A stretch of DNA of 64,000 bases from Acidithiobacillus montserratensis. Lineage in GTDB: Bacteria > Pseudomonadota > Gammaproteobacteria > Acidithiobacillales > Acidithiobacillaceae. Of this stretch, positions 55,012 through 63,903 are shown piece by piece. The position numbers were made by a program, and so were the translations under genes. Within the stretch, counting starts at the first letter, position 1. Each line of letters begins with the position of its first letter. The notes below the pieces were generated by a model, which ran no database searches, was not told where the DNA came from, and was given only the letters and a program-made list of their open reading frames with translations. The stretch lies in the NCBI RefSeq assembly GCF_018853465.1, contig NZ_JABBOU010000051.1, forward strand, positions 15,082 to 79,081, written 5' to 3'.

Positions 55012-55542
55012 CTATTTGATCTGGTCCGCAAGGTCTGTTTCGATAATATCCAGCAATGATCGCTCGCCACATATGAAGAGCGAGGTAGTCGAGTTGGCAG
55101 GGTGAATCTGACACCCAAGTCCAAGACCATCAAGCCGATCTTTTGTGACATGCCGCCGGCGGGCCATCGGTGTTGTTCCCCACGTTCCTACCTTCAGTTT
55201 CAAGTAAACAGCCAAGTCGAATAGGCTCATTCCTCGCATATGCTCTCGCCAGTGCTCAGGTGAGAACGGCTTCCAAAGGTCAACCGACCGGTTCACCGTC
55301 TGCATGGGAGCGGGGCCATATGCCGGATCTTCGGATTCGTAGGGGGCTGGATCAATCTTGATGACCAGGTTTGCTCCGGCCCAGGTCAGGGCATCCTGGC
55401 CGATCCTGCTCCAAGACAGCACTAGGAGTTTGGCCTTTGTATATGGCAATGGGCTCCGTTCCGGAAGCAAGTCGGCAAGCAAGGAAAGCTCTTTACGCAG
55501 CTCTTGCGGGATCGCGTTGAGAGTTGATTCACTCCGCATCAT
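55012..55542 (-). CDS. Hypothetical protein, unknown family
   Basis: 176 residues from the ATG at 55542, which has GAGGAAG upstream. The central part is rich in Trp/Tyr and Pro (LVIKIDPAPYESEDPAYGPA, VDLWKPFSPEHWREHMRGMS), and the end is SLLDIIETDLADQIK. I do not recognise it. It overlaps the 3' end of the small upstream gene by 14 bases and is probably co-transcribed with it. Context (integration site, toxin-antitoxin pairs) suggests accessory cargo. Confidence 0.55.
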   Translation of the reverse strand: MMRSESTLNAIPQELRKELSLLADLLPERSPLPYTKAKLLVLSWSRIGQDALTWAGANLVIKIDPAPYESEDPAYGPAPMQTVNRSVDLWKPFSPEHWREHMRGMSLFDLAVYLKLKVGTWGTTPMARRRHVTKDRLDGLGLGCQIHPANSTTSLFICGERSLLDIIETDLADQIK

Positions 55543-55702
55543 CAATATCTTCCTCTGGTTCTGCTTGCAGCAAATGGTCAACAGGGCACCGATACCCATT
55601 TATGGCCCAAGCTGCAGCGATGAGCAGGTCTGGCGCCCCGTCCTCGATAAAAGCTCCCCCACAAAGCAGATCGTCTGGGATCTCGATTTCCTCGTAGTTC
55701 AT
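55529..55702 (-). CDS. Small acidic hypothetical protein
   Basis: 57 residues, strongly acidic (MNYEEIEIPDDLLCGGAF at the start and LLQAEPEEDIDDAE at the end). A GGGGAGAGGG purine run precedes the ATG. It overlaps the next gene by 14 bases. The size, acidity and pairing are those of an antitoxin or anti-defence partner, but there is no motif to prove it. Confidence 0.5.
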   Translation of the reverse strand: MNYEEIEIPDDLLCGGAFIEDGAPDLLIAAAWAINGYRCPVDHLLQAEPEEDIDDAE

Positions 55703-55812
55703 CCCTCTCCCCCTCTCTCTGAGTCTGATTCCTGGCCAGGTATAGATCGGACTCGGGTGCGCCTCTTCAGGTATCTCCAGATTCTTTGATCTATACCCAG
55801 CTGGATTCTGAT

Positions 55813-55920
55813 ATGGATGAATACACGATGTTCAAAGATGCTTTTTACAGTCTGCATGGCAACATTGGGCTGCGACTGGACCGGGGCCAATGCTTTGATG
55901 ACTGGTTCCTCAAGCTATAG
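55813..55920 (+). CDS. Possible 35-residue peptide upstream of the HIRAN gene
   Basis: A short open frame (MDEYTMFKDAFYSLHGNIG... ending DDWFLKL) stops 9 bases before the HIRAN start. The frame is open further upstream without an ATG. It could be a leader peptide or the tail of a broken gene. No clear RBS. Confidence 0.3.
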   Translation: MDEYTMFKDAFYSLHGNIGLRLDRGQCFDDWFLKL

Positions 55921-55929
55921 CTGGTAACC

Positions 55930-56235
55930 ATGCGACGAATTTCAAATCTTGCATTTAACCAGGAGTTCCCTGAAGCTTCTGGCCTGTCTGGTATCCCAGC
56001 GGATAACCAGGTTCGGATTTCTCGGGATACGGGCAATCCCTATGATCGGGATGCGGTGGGGATCTGGCTTGGAGGACACCTGAAAACGCCCATCGGTTGG
56101 CTTTATCGTAAAGACGGCAACCGCGATGACGTACTGCAAAAGCTCGACGCCGGCGGAGAGATCACGGGACACATCGAACAGCGCAGCCGCAGAAAAGGCG
56201 AGAAGCCACGAAAAGTTGTGGTATTTTGGCTATGA
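55930..56235 (+). CDS. HIRAN-domain protein
   Basis: 101 residues. The sequence NQVRISRDTGNPYDRDAVGI, then KTPIGWLYRKDGNRDDVLQK matches the HIRAN fold (..l.reP.NpyDp.AV.V....g..iGyl). In larger proteins this domain recognises 3' DNA ends at damaged or stalled forks; stand-alone bacterial versions are poorly understood and occur in mobile and defence contexts. The C-terminus is basic (RSRRKGEKPRKVVVFWL). Confidence 0.65.
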   Translation: MRRISNLAFNQEFPEASGLSGIPADNQVRISRDTGNPYDRDAVGIWLGGHLKTPIGWLYRKDGNRDDVLQKLDAGGEITGHIEQRSRRKGEKPRKVVVFWL

Positions 56236-56905
56236 GGGTTCGTTGCTCCAAAATCTGATCAACCTGGAACCCAGAGGTAAGAAGGATGCACACGCGCCGA
56301 AGACTTGGTGCAGTCGTTGGATTCGGCTACTCCATGTTCGGTGGAAAAATCGCTGGTAGCAGGGCCAGCCTGAACGGCCGTTCAAGACTGATAGCGGTCA
56401 TTCATTCCCGGATATCCGCAAAGAAGCCATCACCAGCCGCCCATTGCTGTTATCCGCCATAGGCCGGAGCACGAAACATGCGGTGGGTCAAATTCAGATT
56501 TACCTGACACTCATGCATGCCACACAACAAGGTAGAACGCGGGCTAGAATACTCGCAAAGGGTTACGGATGGTTCGGCAGACTGCGGAGCAGTCCCTTGG
56601 ACGCTCCCCCTTGACACTCCACATCAGCTATATCATCGTGCAAATCACCCAAAAACTATGGTCCTCACCGGGGGGGCTTCCTCCGGTGAGGTTATTCTCT
56701 GGCGTCGGGTCCTTCATGCCTGAACCGGAGGCTTCAATGGTCGTGGCAGGAACGTTGTCGGCATCGAAGTAAAGGAGCCGATTTCGGCCCAATCTTCAAC
56801 TCCGTGGCGGACAAACTCAATCTCTAAAGCCCACACCATAACAAAACTTTGCTACAATTAGGAGTGTTTGGTGGTTTTTGACGTCTACCTGAAGATATAA
56901 GGCCT
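56236..56905. other. 670-bp stretch without a convincing gene; contains a strong hairpin
   Basis: Only short frames without RBS are present. A perfect 9-bp inverted repeat CCTCACCGG (56663-56671) / CCGGTGAGG (56683-56691) with an 11-base loop is the main structure. A TACAAT -10-like hexamer at 56853-56858 could start the transcript for the small CxxC gene and nar. The GC-richer left two thirds look like degraded accessory DNA, and composition drops toward the nar genes. Confidence 0.4.
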
Positions 56906-57214
56906 ATGATTATCAAAGCAATATGCTGCACCTGTGGCGCCGAAGCGGTTTTTTTACCAGAATTAACTCAAATTCAAGTAGAGACTTTGTGTATTCAGCC
57001 TCTGCATTGGTCTGAATGCGCAACATGCTCATTCTTTGGGCTGCTCTCATGCTGGCGGCCTGTAACTCTGCGTTATTGCGAGGGAGAATCAATGCTACAT
57101 ACTGAGTTGGTGTCTACAGGAAAATTATCTAAGGAACAGGTTTCGACTACCGAAAAGAATAAAAAATATTCAAAGCAGACTCAGACGTGGTCAGAAAGCA
57201 TGTTGTGCGCATGA
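56906..57214 (+). CDS. Small CxxC (zinc-ribbon-like) protein upstream of nar
   Basis: 102 residues. The N-terminal half has CCTCGAEA and CATCSFFG, i.e. two C-x2-C pairs about 30 residues apart, which could bind zinc or an iron-sulfur centre. The C-terminal half is polar and lacks structure (TEKNKKYSKQTQTWSESM). I do not recognise it. It ends 62 bases before narG in the same direction, so it may be transcribed with nar. Start chosen as the first ATG; no good RBS. Confidence 0.45.
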   Translation: MIIKAICCTCGAEAVFLPELTQIQVETLCIQPLHWSECATCSFFGLLSCWRPVTLRYCEGESMLHTELVSTGKLSKEQVSTTEKNKKYSKQTQTWSESMLCA

Positions 57215-57276
57215 ATTAAGCTTATAAGCCTATCCTACAGGCTGAGGCGGCTGAAACATTATCGAAGGAGTTCTTT

Positions 57277-60200
57277 ATGAGTCATTTGCTGGATCGCCTG
57301 AAGTATTTAGTTCGTTACCACGAATCCTTCTCGGATGGACATGGTGTCAAATTGCAGGACGATCGGCTCTGGGAAGACGCATATCGGCATCGCTGGCGGT
57401 ATGACAAGGTAGTACGCACGACTCATGGTGTAAACTGTACAGGCGGTTGCAGTTGGAATGTCCATGTCAAAAACGGGCTGGTTGTTTTTGAGATGCAGGC
57501 ACATGATTACCCGCAAACGCGCCCAGACCTACCCAACCACGAACCTCGCGGTTGTCAACGAGGTGCCAGTTTTTCCTGGTATTTATATAGTCCTCATCGT
57601 ATCAAATACCCCATGATCCGTGGGCGGTTGCTGGAGCTATATCGCCATGAAAGAGCCACGGGGAAAGATCCAGTAGAAGCTTGGAGAGCCATTCAGGAAG
57701 ACCCAAAAAAACGCAGTAGTTACATCGCGGTGCGTGGATTGGGCGGTTTCGTCCGCAGTAGCTGGGATGAAATCAACGAAATCATTGCGGCTGCGAATAT
57801 TTATACCATATTACGTTACGGACCTGATCGTATCGCCGGATTCTCCGTCATTCCTGCAATGTCGATGATCAGCTACGCTGCTGGAACACGGTATCTTTCA
57901 TTGATTGGGGGCGTACCACTGAGTTTCTATGATTGGTATTGCGACCTCCCGCCATCTTCACCTCAAGTCTGGGGAGAGCAGACCGACGTACCAGAATCAG
58001 CCGATTGGTATAATTCTACCTATATCGTCGTAGCTGGAACCAATATTCCGGCGACACGTACCCCTGATGCTCATTTTTATTCTGAAGTCAGATATAAAGG
58101 TACCAAAGTCGTTGCGATAGCCCCAGATTATGCGGAATATGTAAAATTTGCCGATGAGTGGTTACCTGTACGAGCGGGCACCGATGCTGCGTTATTTCTA
58201 GCAATGGGTCATGTGGTATTACAGGAATTCTTTTTGCAAAAAAAGACATCCTATTTTCAAGATTATGCAAGACAATTCACTGACCTGCCGATGCAAATAC
58301 TCTTAAGACCATTGGATGATACCCGATACGCCAGCGATCGCTTTTTACGGGCCTCTGATTTTGATAATCAGCTGGGTCAAAATGAAAATCCCGAATGGAA
58401 AACTATCGTTTATGATTCGAAAAGCGAGAGTTATCGATGCCCCAAAGGATCCATAGGTTTTCGGTGGAGTCAAACTGAGGGCAACTGGAACCTGCTACAA
58501 GAAGATGCGACAACGAACGAATGCATTGAAGCAGAATTATCCTGCTTAGGTTTACAAGATATCGTGCTCCAAGTTGTTTTCCCTGATTATGGCAATAGTG
58601 ACGGCCAAGCAAAGCTGGTTGAACGCAAGATCCCGGCGCGCCGTTTACAAACTACGCATGGTGAACAATTTGTTTGTTCCGTCTTTGATCTGTTGCTTGC
58701 ACAATATGGCGTCAACCGTGCCGAAATCGAAGGCACGACCGATGCAAACTATACAGATAGCAATCAGCTTTTCACTCCAGCTTGGCAGCAAGGCATTACC
58801 GGTATTCCACAAGAGAATTGCATAAGAATCGCGCAAGAGTTTGCGGAAAACGCCGTGCTTACACAAGGGAAGTCCATGGTGATTGTCGGTGCCGGAACCA
58901 ATCATTGGTACCATAACGATATGAATTATCGGTCAATTATTAATCTTGTGCATCTTTGTGGATGTGTTGGTCAAAGTGGTGGAGGCTGGGCACATTATGT
59001 TGGTCAGGAAGCACTTCGACCCCAAGCTGGGTGGTTACCTTTGGCTTTTGCTGGCGACTGGCATCTACACTCGCGCCAAGCAGCGGGGACTAGTTACTGG
59101 TATTTACATACGGACCAATGGCGCTATGAGCGCGTCACCGCTGATAGCCTCATGCATCCTGCCGCAAAAGCCAGCTACAAAGGCCATACCTTGGCAGATT
59201 ACAATATTGTAGCCGAGCGTTTGGGATGGCTTCCCGCCGCACCCCACTTTCAAAGTAACCCATTAGATATCGCCGAAGCCGCCAGCCAGGATTCAAAAGG
59301 TGTTGCGGATTATGTTGCTCATGAACTTCATAACGGACATCTCACTTTTGCCAGTGAAGATATTGACCACCAAGAGAATTGGCCGCGCAATCTGTTCGTC
59401 TGGCGCAGTAACCTGATCGGTACCAACGCGAAAGGTCATGAATACTTTCTCAAGCATCTTCTCGGGGCCGAAAATGCCGTGCTGGGAGAAGATGGCTCGG
59501 GCAGAGCTTCGCAAGAAATCCAGTGGCACGAGAAAGCCCCCGTTGGCAAGCTGGACTTAATGATAGATATCAACTTTAGGTTAAATAGCACTGGGGCCTA
59601 TGCGGATATTATCCTGCCAACGGCTACATGGTACGAAAAGGACGACCTGAACACCACAGACATGCATCCCTTCATCCACCCTCTTGGTGCTGCAGTGGAT
59701 CCTGGTTGGGAAAGTCGCAGCGATTGGCAGATTTTTCGGCATTTAGCCAAAAGCTTTTCAACACTTGCTGAAAAACATCTCGGGAAAAGAAAGGATTTGC
59801 TTGCTATTTCACTACTTCACGATACCCCTAATGAGCTGGGACAAGCTGTGGGAGTCAGCGATTGGAAACGTGAAGGAAAAATTCCAGAGCCTGGACGTAC
59901 TTGTCCAAATTTTGAAATTGTGGAACGCGATTATCCGCATATTTATGAACAGTACAGCAGCATTGGACCGCTGCTAGCCACTCACGGCAATGGTGCAAAG
60001 GGCGAGCATTGGGAGACGGGGCAAGAAATTTCGGAATTGCTGGCGATTAACGGAATATTCTCTTCTCCAGGAAAGGGTAAAGAAGCCCCACGCCCCTCCC
60101 TTGAGAGTGATATCAACGCATGCAATATGGTTCTTCATCTCTCCCCGGAAACTAACGGAGAAGTGGCGCATAAAGGATGGCAGTCGTTGAGCGCCAAAAC

Positions 60201-61032
60201 TGGACTTTCTCTAACCAAACTTGCCAACGATCGCCGGGGTGAGAAATTTAGCTTTCATGACTTGCAAGTACAACCTCGAAAGGTGATTTCATCTCCTTCA
60301 TGGAGTGGGCTGATGTCGGAAGAAGTCAGTTACAATGCTGGATATGTAAATGTGCACTATGCCACGCCCTATAGAACACTCACCGGACGTGGTCAGTTTT
60401 ATCTGGATCATGAATGGATGTTGGATTTTGGTGAAGGTCTTTGTACCTATCGCCCGCCTTTAACCACACACGCCGTCGCAGGCTTGCCTGAGGCCATCGC
60501 CCAACAGGGTGGCATCGTATTACGGTTTCTTACGCCACACGACAAATGGGGAATTCATAGCACCTATCATGACGATTTGCGCATGATGCATCTTTCCCGA
60601 GGGGGTCCCCATATCTGGCTCAGCGAGAAAGATGCCGATCAGCTTAAAATATCTGACAACGACTGGTTAGAAGCAGTTAATGAAAATGGTGCCCTTATGG
60701 CACGTGCGGTGGTGAGCCAACGCATTCCAGAAGGGGTGGCCATCATGTATCACCAACAGGAAAAAACACTGAATGTTCCAGGTGCGCCAAGCACAGGTAA
60801 ACGTGGTGGCATCAATAACAGCGCTACACGAGTAATTGTCAAGCCGACCCATATGATCGGTGGCTATGCACAACTCGCCTGGACACTGAATTATTATGGA
60901 CCTGTCGGAAGTCAGCGCGATGCTGAAGTACTGATTCGCAAGGTAAACGATGCACAAATCTCGTGGATGGAAAAGCAGTTAGGCTCGGATCTAGAGACAG
61001 AACTGCGTCAAGCAGTGGAGGAAAGTCAATGA
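57277..61032 (+). CDS. narG: Respiratory nitrate reductase alpha subunit
   Basis: 1251 residues, full length. The catalytic subunit reduces nitrate to nitrite on a Mo-bis-MGD cofactor. His50, Cys54, Cys58 (HGVNCTGGCSW) and Cys93 (EPRGCQRGA) match the FS0 cluster of E. coli NarG, and the Mo-ligand Asp is at 223 in DWYCDLPPSSPQ. GEQTDVPESADWYNSTYIV, GTNIPATRTPDAHFYSEVRY and the C-terminal QLAWTLNYYGPVGSQRD are near-identical to the family. It lacks a twin-arginine signal, as expected for the membrane-bound cytoplasmic-facing enzyme. RBS AAGGAG precedes the ATG. It overlaps narH by 4 bases. Confidence 0.97.
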   Translation: MSHLLDRLKYLVRYHESFSDGHGVKLQDDRLWEDAYRHRWRYDKVVRTTHGVNCTGGCSWNVHVKNGLVVFEMQAHDYPQTRPDLPNHEPRGCQRGASFSWYLYSPHRIKYPMIRGRLLELYRHERATGKDPVEAWRAIQEDPKKRSSYIAVRGLGGFVRSSWDEINEIIAAANIYTILRYGPDRIAGFSVIPAMSMISYAAGTRYLSLIGGVPLSFYDWYCDLPPSSPQVWGEQTDVPESADWYNSTYIVVAGTNIPATRTPDAHFYSEVRYKGTKVVAIAPDYAEYVKFADEWLPVRAGTDAALFLAMGHVVLQEFFLQKKTSYFQDYARQFTDLPMQILLRPLDDTRYASDRFLRASDFDNQLGQNENPEWKTIVYDSKSESYRCPKGSIGFRWSQTEGNWNLLQEDATTNECIEAELSCLGLQDIVLQVVFPDYGNSDGQAKLVERKIPARRLQTTHGEQFVCSVFDLLLAQYGVNRAEIEGTTDANYTDSNQLFTPAWQQGITGIPQENCIRIAQEFAENAVLTQGKSMVIVGAGTNHWYHNDMNYRSIINLVHLCGCVGQSGGGWAHYVGQEALRPQAGWLPLAFAGDWHLHSRQAAGTSYWYLHTDQWRYERVTADSLMHPAAKASYKGHTLADYNIVAERLGWLPAAPHFQSNPLDIAEAASQDSKGVADYVAHELHNGHLTFASEDIDHQENWPRNLFVWRSNLIGTNAKGHEYFLKHLLGAENAVLGEDGSGRASQEIQWHEKAPVGKLDLMIDINFRLNSTGAYADIILPTATWYEKDDLNTTDMHPFIHPLGAAVDPGWESRSDWQIFRHLAKSFSTLAEKHLGKRKDLLAISLLHDTPNELGQAVGVSDWKREGKIPEPGRTCPNFEIVERDYPHIYEQYSSIGPLLATHGNGAKGEHWETGQEISELLAINGIFSSPGKGKEAPRPSLESDINACNMVLHLSPETNGEVAHKGWQSLSAKTGLSLTKLANDRRGEKFSFHDLQVQPRKVISSPSWSGLMSEEVSYNAGYVNVHYATPYRTLTGRGQFYLDHEWMLDFGEGLCTYRPPLTTHAVAGLPEAIAQQGGIVLRFLTPHDKWGIHSTYHDDLRMMHLSRGGPHIWLSEKDADQLKISDNDWLEAVNENGALMARAVVSQRIPEGVAIMYHQQEKTLNVPGAPSTGKRGGINNSATRVIVKPTHMIGGYAQLAWTLNYYGPVGSQRDAEVLIRKVNDAQISWMEKQLGSDLETELRQAVEESQ

Positions 61033-62591
61033 AAGTACGTGCACAATTTGCTCTCGTTTTTAATCTAGATAAGTGCATCGGTTGTCATACATGCTCGGTG
61101 ACCTGCAAAAATACCTGGACCAACCGTCGAGGAACGGAATATATCTGGTTCAATAATGTCGAAACCAAACCAGGAATAGGTTATCCCAAAAACTGGGAAA
61201 ATCAGGACCAATGGCATGGCGGGTGGATATTGAAGAATGGTAAGTTATCCCTAAAACAAGGTGGTCGTTTCTGGGAGCTGATGACTATTTTTGCCAATCC
61301 ACATTTACCCGAGATTTTGGACTACTACGAACCTTTTACGTACGACTATGCACATCTCCTCAATGCACAATTATCAGAAACAGCACCGGTCGCACGCCCA
61401 GTTTCACTGATGAGCGGTCAGGTTATGGAAAAAATTGAATGGAGTGCGAACTGGGAAGATCAATTGGGTGGTACTTATCAAACGCGATCTGTCGATTACA
61501 ATCTTAGAGATGTCCCAGGCAAAGACCTTTTGGGGGAATTCGAGAAAACCTTTCTTTTTTATTTACCACGCATGTGTAACCATTGCTTAAATCCGGCCTG
61601 CGTTGCTGCGTGCCCTTCTGGGGCCATTTATAAACGAGAAGAGGATGGCATTGTTCTCATTGATCAGGATCGCTGTCGCGGTTGGCGTATGTGTATCTCT
61701 GCGTGCCCATATAAAAAGGTATATTTCAATTGGGACTCCGGTAAATCGGAAAAATGTATTGCTTGCTATCCCCGAGTTGAATCAGGATTGCCAACTATCT
61801 GCTCAGACACCTGTGTGGGGCGTATCCGTTACAATGGCATTATGTTGTACGATGCAGATCGCATTGCTGAACTGGCCGGCACGAATGAAGAACAGGATCT
61901 TTATGAAGCACAAATGAACATTTTTCTCAATCCGCACGATCCAGAGGTAATCGCACAAGCACGACTCGATGACGTTCCAGATTCCTGGATTGATGCAGCA
62001 CAGCGCTCACCTATTTACAAAATGGCAATGGACTGGAAAATAGCACTGCCTTTGCATCCTGAATTCCGAACCCTCCCCATGGTCTGGTATATCCCTCCTT
62101 TATCGCCCATGGGGCGCGAAATATCACCACGAAATATTCCGAGTAAGGCAGAGGACATAATTCCACGCTTGGAATCATTGCGTATACCAATCGACTATCT
62201 AGCCAGTCTTTTTACGGCGGGGAACCATAAGCCAGTAATCGCATCGTTGAAAAAACTCATTGCAATGCGAGCCTATCAGCGCAGTCTACATGTTCAAGGC
62301 GTGCCTAATACAGAGGTTTTAGACGGAGCCGATTTGGACGAGGCCACCGCTCAGGATATGTATCGGTATCTGGCCATAGCCAATTATGAAGATCGGTTTG
62401 TGATCCCTACCAGCCATCAGGAAACCATGATGGATGATCCATACGATTTTCAAGGACAAAATGGCTTTGTGTTTGGTAACGAAAGTAGTGTGGGTATCAG
62501 CGCTGGAGAGCTATTCCCAAGGCGTCGCAAAGAAACACCAGCGGCGAACGTGCAGCCGCTCCATTTCGTTCGGCACCGGGGAAACGTATGA
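61029..62591 (+). CDS. narH: Respiratory nitrate reductase beta subunit (Fe-S)
   Basis: 520 residues. It carries four iron-sulfur clusters that pass electrons from NarI to NarG. All four motifs are present: CIGCHTCSVTCKNTW, CNHCLNPACVAACPSG, CRGWRMCISACPYKKVY (the Trp marks the [3Fe-4S] site) and CIACYPRVESGLPTICSDTC. ATG at 61029 overlaps the narG stop (ATGA); longer frames upstream are inside narG. Confidence 0.97.
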   Translation: MKVRAQFALVFNLDKCIGCHTCSVTCKNTWTNRRGTEYIWFNNVETKPGIGYPKNWENQDQWHGGWILKNGKLSLKQGGRFWELMTIFANPHLPEILDYYEPFTYDYAHLLNAQLSETAPVARPVSLMSGQVMEKIEWSANWEDQLGGTYQTRSVDYNLRDVPGKDLLGEFEKTFLFYLPRMCNHCLNPACVAACPSGAIYKREEDGIVLIDQDRCRGWRMCISACPYKKVYFNWDSGKSEKCIACYPRVESGLPTICSDTCVGRIRYNGIMLYDADRIAELAGTNEEQDLYEAQMNIFLNPHDPEVIAQARLDDVPDSWIDAAQRSPIYKMAMDWKIALPLHPEFRTLPMVWYIPPLSPMGREISPRNIPSKAEDIIPRLESLRIPIDYLASLFTAGNHKPVIASLKKLIAMRAYQRSLHVQGVPNTEVLDGADLDEATAQDMYRYLAIANYEDRFVIPTSHQETMMDDPYDFQGQNGFVFGNESSVGISAGELFPRRRKETPAANVQPLHFVRHRGNV

Positions 62592-63139
62592 GTATCTTTC
62601 ATCAACCCATTTTGCACGTTGTGGCACTGCTACTGGATTATCCAGACGACGAACTCCTACAGAACCTACCAGAGATCGTCTTCGCACTAGAATCACTAGA
62701 CAATGCGCACAAGAAAGAAGTTATTATGTTGCACGATCATATAAAGTGGATGCAAAGTCTGGCCCCTTTGCAATTAGAAGCTTTATATGTGAATACATTT
62801 GACTGGAATCCCAGTTGCGACCTGCATCTGAGTAATCACATCCTTCCTGAGGATGATCGTGGCCGAGGCGACGTTCTCGTCCGACTTCTTGAATACTACT
62901 CTACTTATGGATGGGCTCCAGGTGCTCGGGCGTTGCCAGACTTCCTACCTGTTGTTTTGGATTTCGCGGCAACCTTAGAGATAGAGGAGTCTTACATCTT
63001 TCTGAGCAGCGCAGACGAAAGTATTCAGATATTGCGAAACAATCTTTCAGAAATACAGAGTCCCTATGCCCGTTTATTAGAACCAGTACTGTATCGCAGT
63101 CATTTTCTTTCACCTATTTCATCAGGAGTTTCTGTATGA
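62588..63139 (+). CDS. narJ: Nitrate reductase assembly chaperone
   Basis: 183 residues, shorter than E. coli NarJ (236). It binds the NarG N-terminus until the Mo cofactor and FS0 are inserted. The TorD/NarJ pattern is visible: LLDYPDDELLQNLPEIVFAL and EALYVNTFDWNPSCDLHLSN, then DDRGRGDVLVRLLEYY. It overlaps narH and narI by 4 bases each. Confidence 0.92.
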   Translation: MSIFHQPILHVVALLLDYPDDELLQNLPEIVFALESLDNAHKKEVIMLHDHIKWMQSLAPLQLEALYVNTFDWNPSCDLHLSNHILPEDDRGRGDVLVRLLEYYSTYGWAPGARALPDFLPVVLDFAATLEIEESYIFLSSADESIQILRNNLSEIQSPYARLLEPVLYRSHFLSPISSGVSV

Positions 63140-63834
63140 TCTGGTCTTGGAATACCTTCTTGTTTGGCATCTATCCTTACATAGCCGGAACAATATTCTT
63201 GTTGGGTTCGATTATTCGCTATGAACGTGAGCAAGCCGGCTGGACTAGTTATTCCAGCCAAATTTTGGCATCGAAACGCTATATGATGTGGGCGAGTAAT
63301 CTCTGGCATATAGGCATACTGACACTTTTTCTCGGTCATTTTACTGGATTTCTGACCGACATTCTGGAATGGCTAGGTTTAGATCCTGTCGAGCATCAAT
63401 GGCTTGCTGCTAGCGCAGGTATCACAGCCGGAGTGGTGGCAATGGTTGGTGGAGTCATGCTTTTATTACGCAGAGTGCTTGATCCAAAAGTGCGTTACGC
63501 TAGTCGCCCTATGGATATTATTATATTAGTATGGTTATTGATAACACTTTGCTTTGGTTTGGGCACCCAATTCATCAGTGTGCCCGAAGTGATTCATGAT
63601 CATGTCCAAAATATGGAAATACTTATTCATTATGTTCGAAGCATTGCCGAGTTTCAAGCCAATCCGCAACTCATTATAAACATTCCATTGATCTATAAGG
63701 TGCACATGTTTTGTGGATTTACTGTATTTCTCCTTTTTCCTTTCAGTAGGCTTGTGCATATTTGGACTGCACCATTAAATTATGTTGTCAGACCTTATCA
63801 GTTGGTACGCTCAAAAATTCGCTCCGTCGTATAA
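63136..63834 (+). CDS. narI: Nitrate reductase gamma subunit (cytochrome b)
   Basis: 232 residues, five membrane segments. It oxidises quinol with two b-type haems. Haem-ligand histidines lie in SNLWHIGILTLFLGHFTGFL and in the C-terminal IYKVHMFCGFTVFLLFPFSR, LVHIW. WSWNTFLFGIYPYIAGTIF is the typical first helix. Start at 63136 overlaps narJ. No narK transporter, narL/X sensor or nitrite reductase is in the window. Confidence 0.95.
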   Translation: MIWSWNTFLFGIYPYIAGTIFLLGSIIRYEREQAGWTSYSSQILASKRYMMWASNLWHIGILTLFLGHFTGFLTDILEWLGLDPVEHQWLAASAGITAGVVAMVGGVMLLLRRVLDPKVRYASRPMDIIILVWLLITLCFGLGTQFISVPEVIHDHVQNMEILIHYVRSIAEFQANPQLIINIPLIYKVHMFCGFTVFLLFPFSRLVHIWTAPLNYVVRPYQLVRSKIRSVV

Positions 63835-63877
63835 AAGTGATGACATTGGTATTTCACCGAATTTGTTGGGGAAAGAA

Positions 63878-63903
63878 AAGGTTGTCAGGGCCCTGTCAAC
63901 CTT
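63878..63903 (+). repeat. Near-perfect 12-bp palindrome after narI
   Basis: AAGGTTGTCAGG and CCTGTCAACCTT flank a central GC, with one mismatched pair. It begins 44 bases after the narI stop. It could terminate nar transcription, but no T run follows. It could also be the end of a mobile element or an operator for the next gene. A second short hairpin (ATGCGG/CCGCAT) lies near 63958-63980. Confidence 0.45.

Noticed and set aside
56517-56772. Two short plus-strand frames of about 67 residues
   Set aside because: They overlap each other in different frames around the hairpin and have neither RBS nor recognisable motifs.
62911-63135. Extended N-terminus for NarI
   Set aside because: It lies inside narJ in another frame; the ATG at 63136 overlapping the narJ stop gives the normal NarI length.
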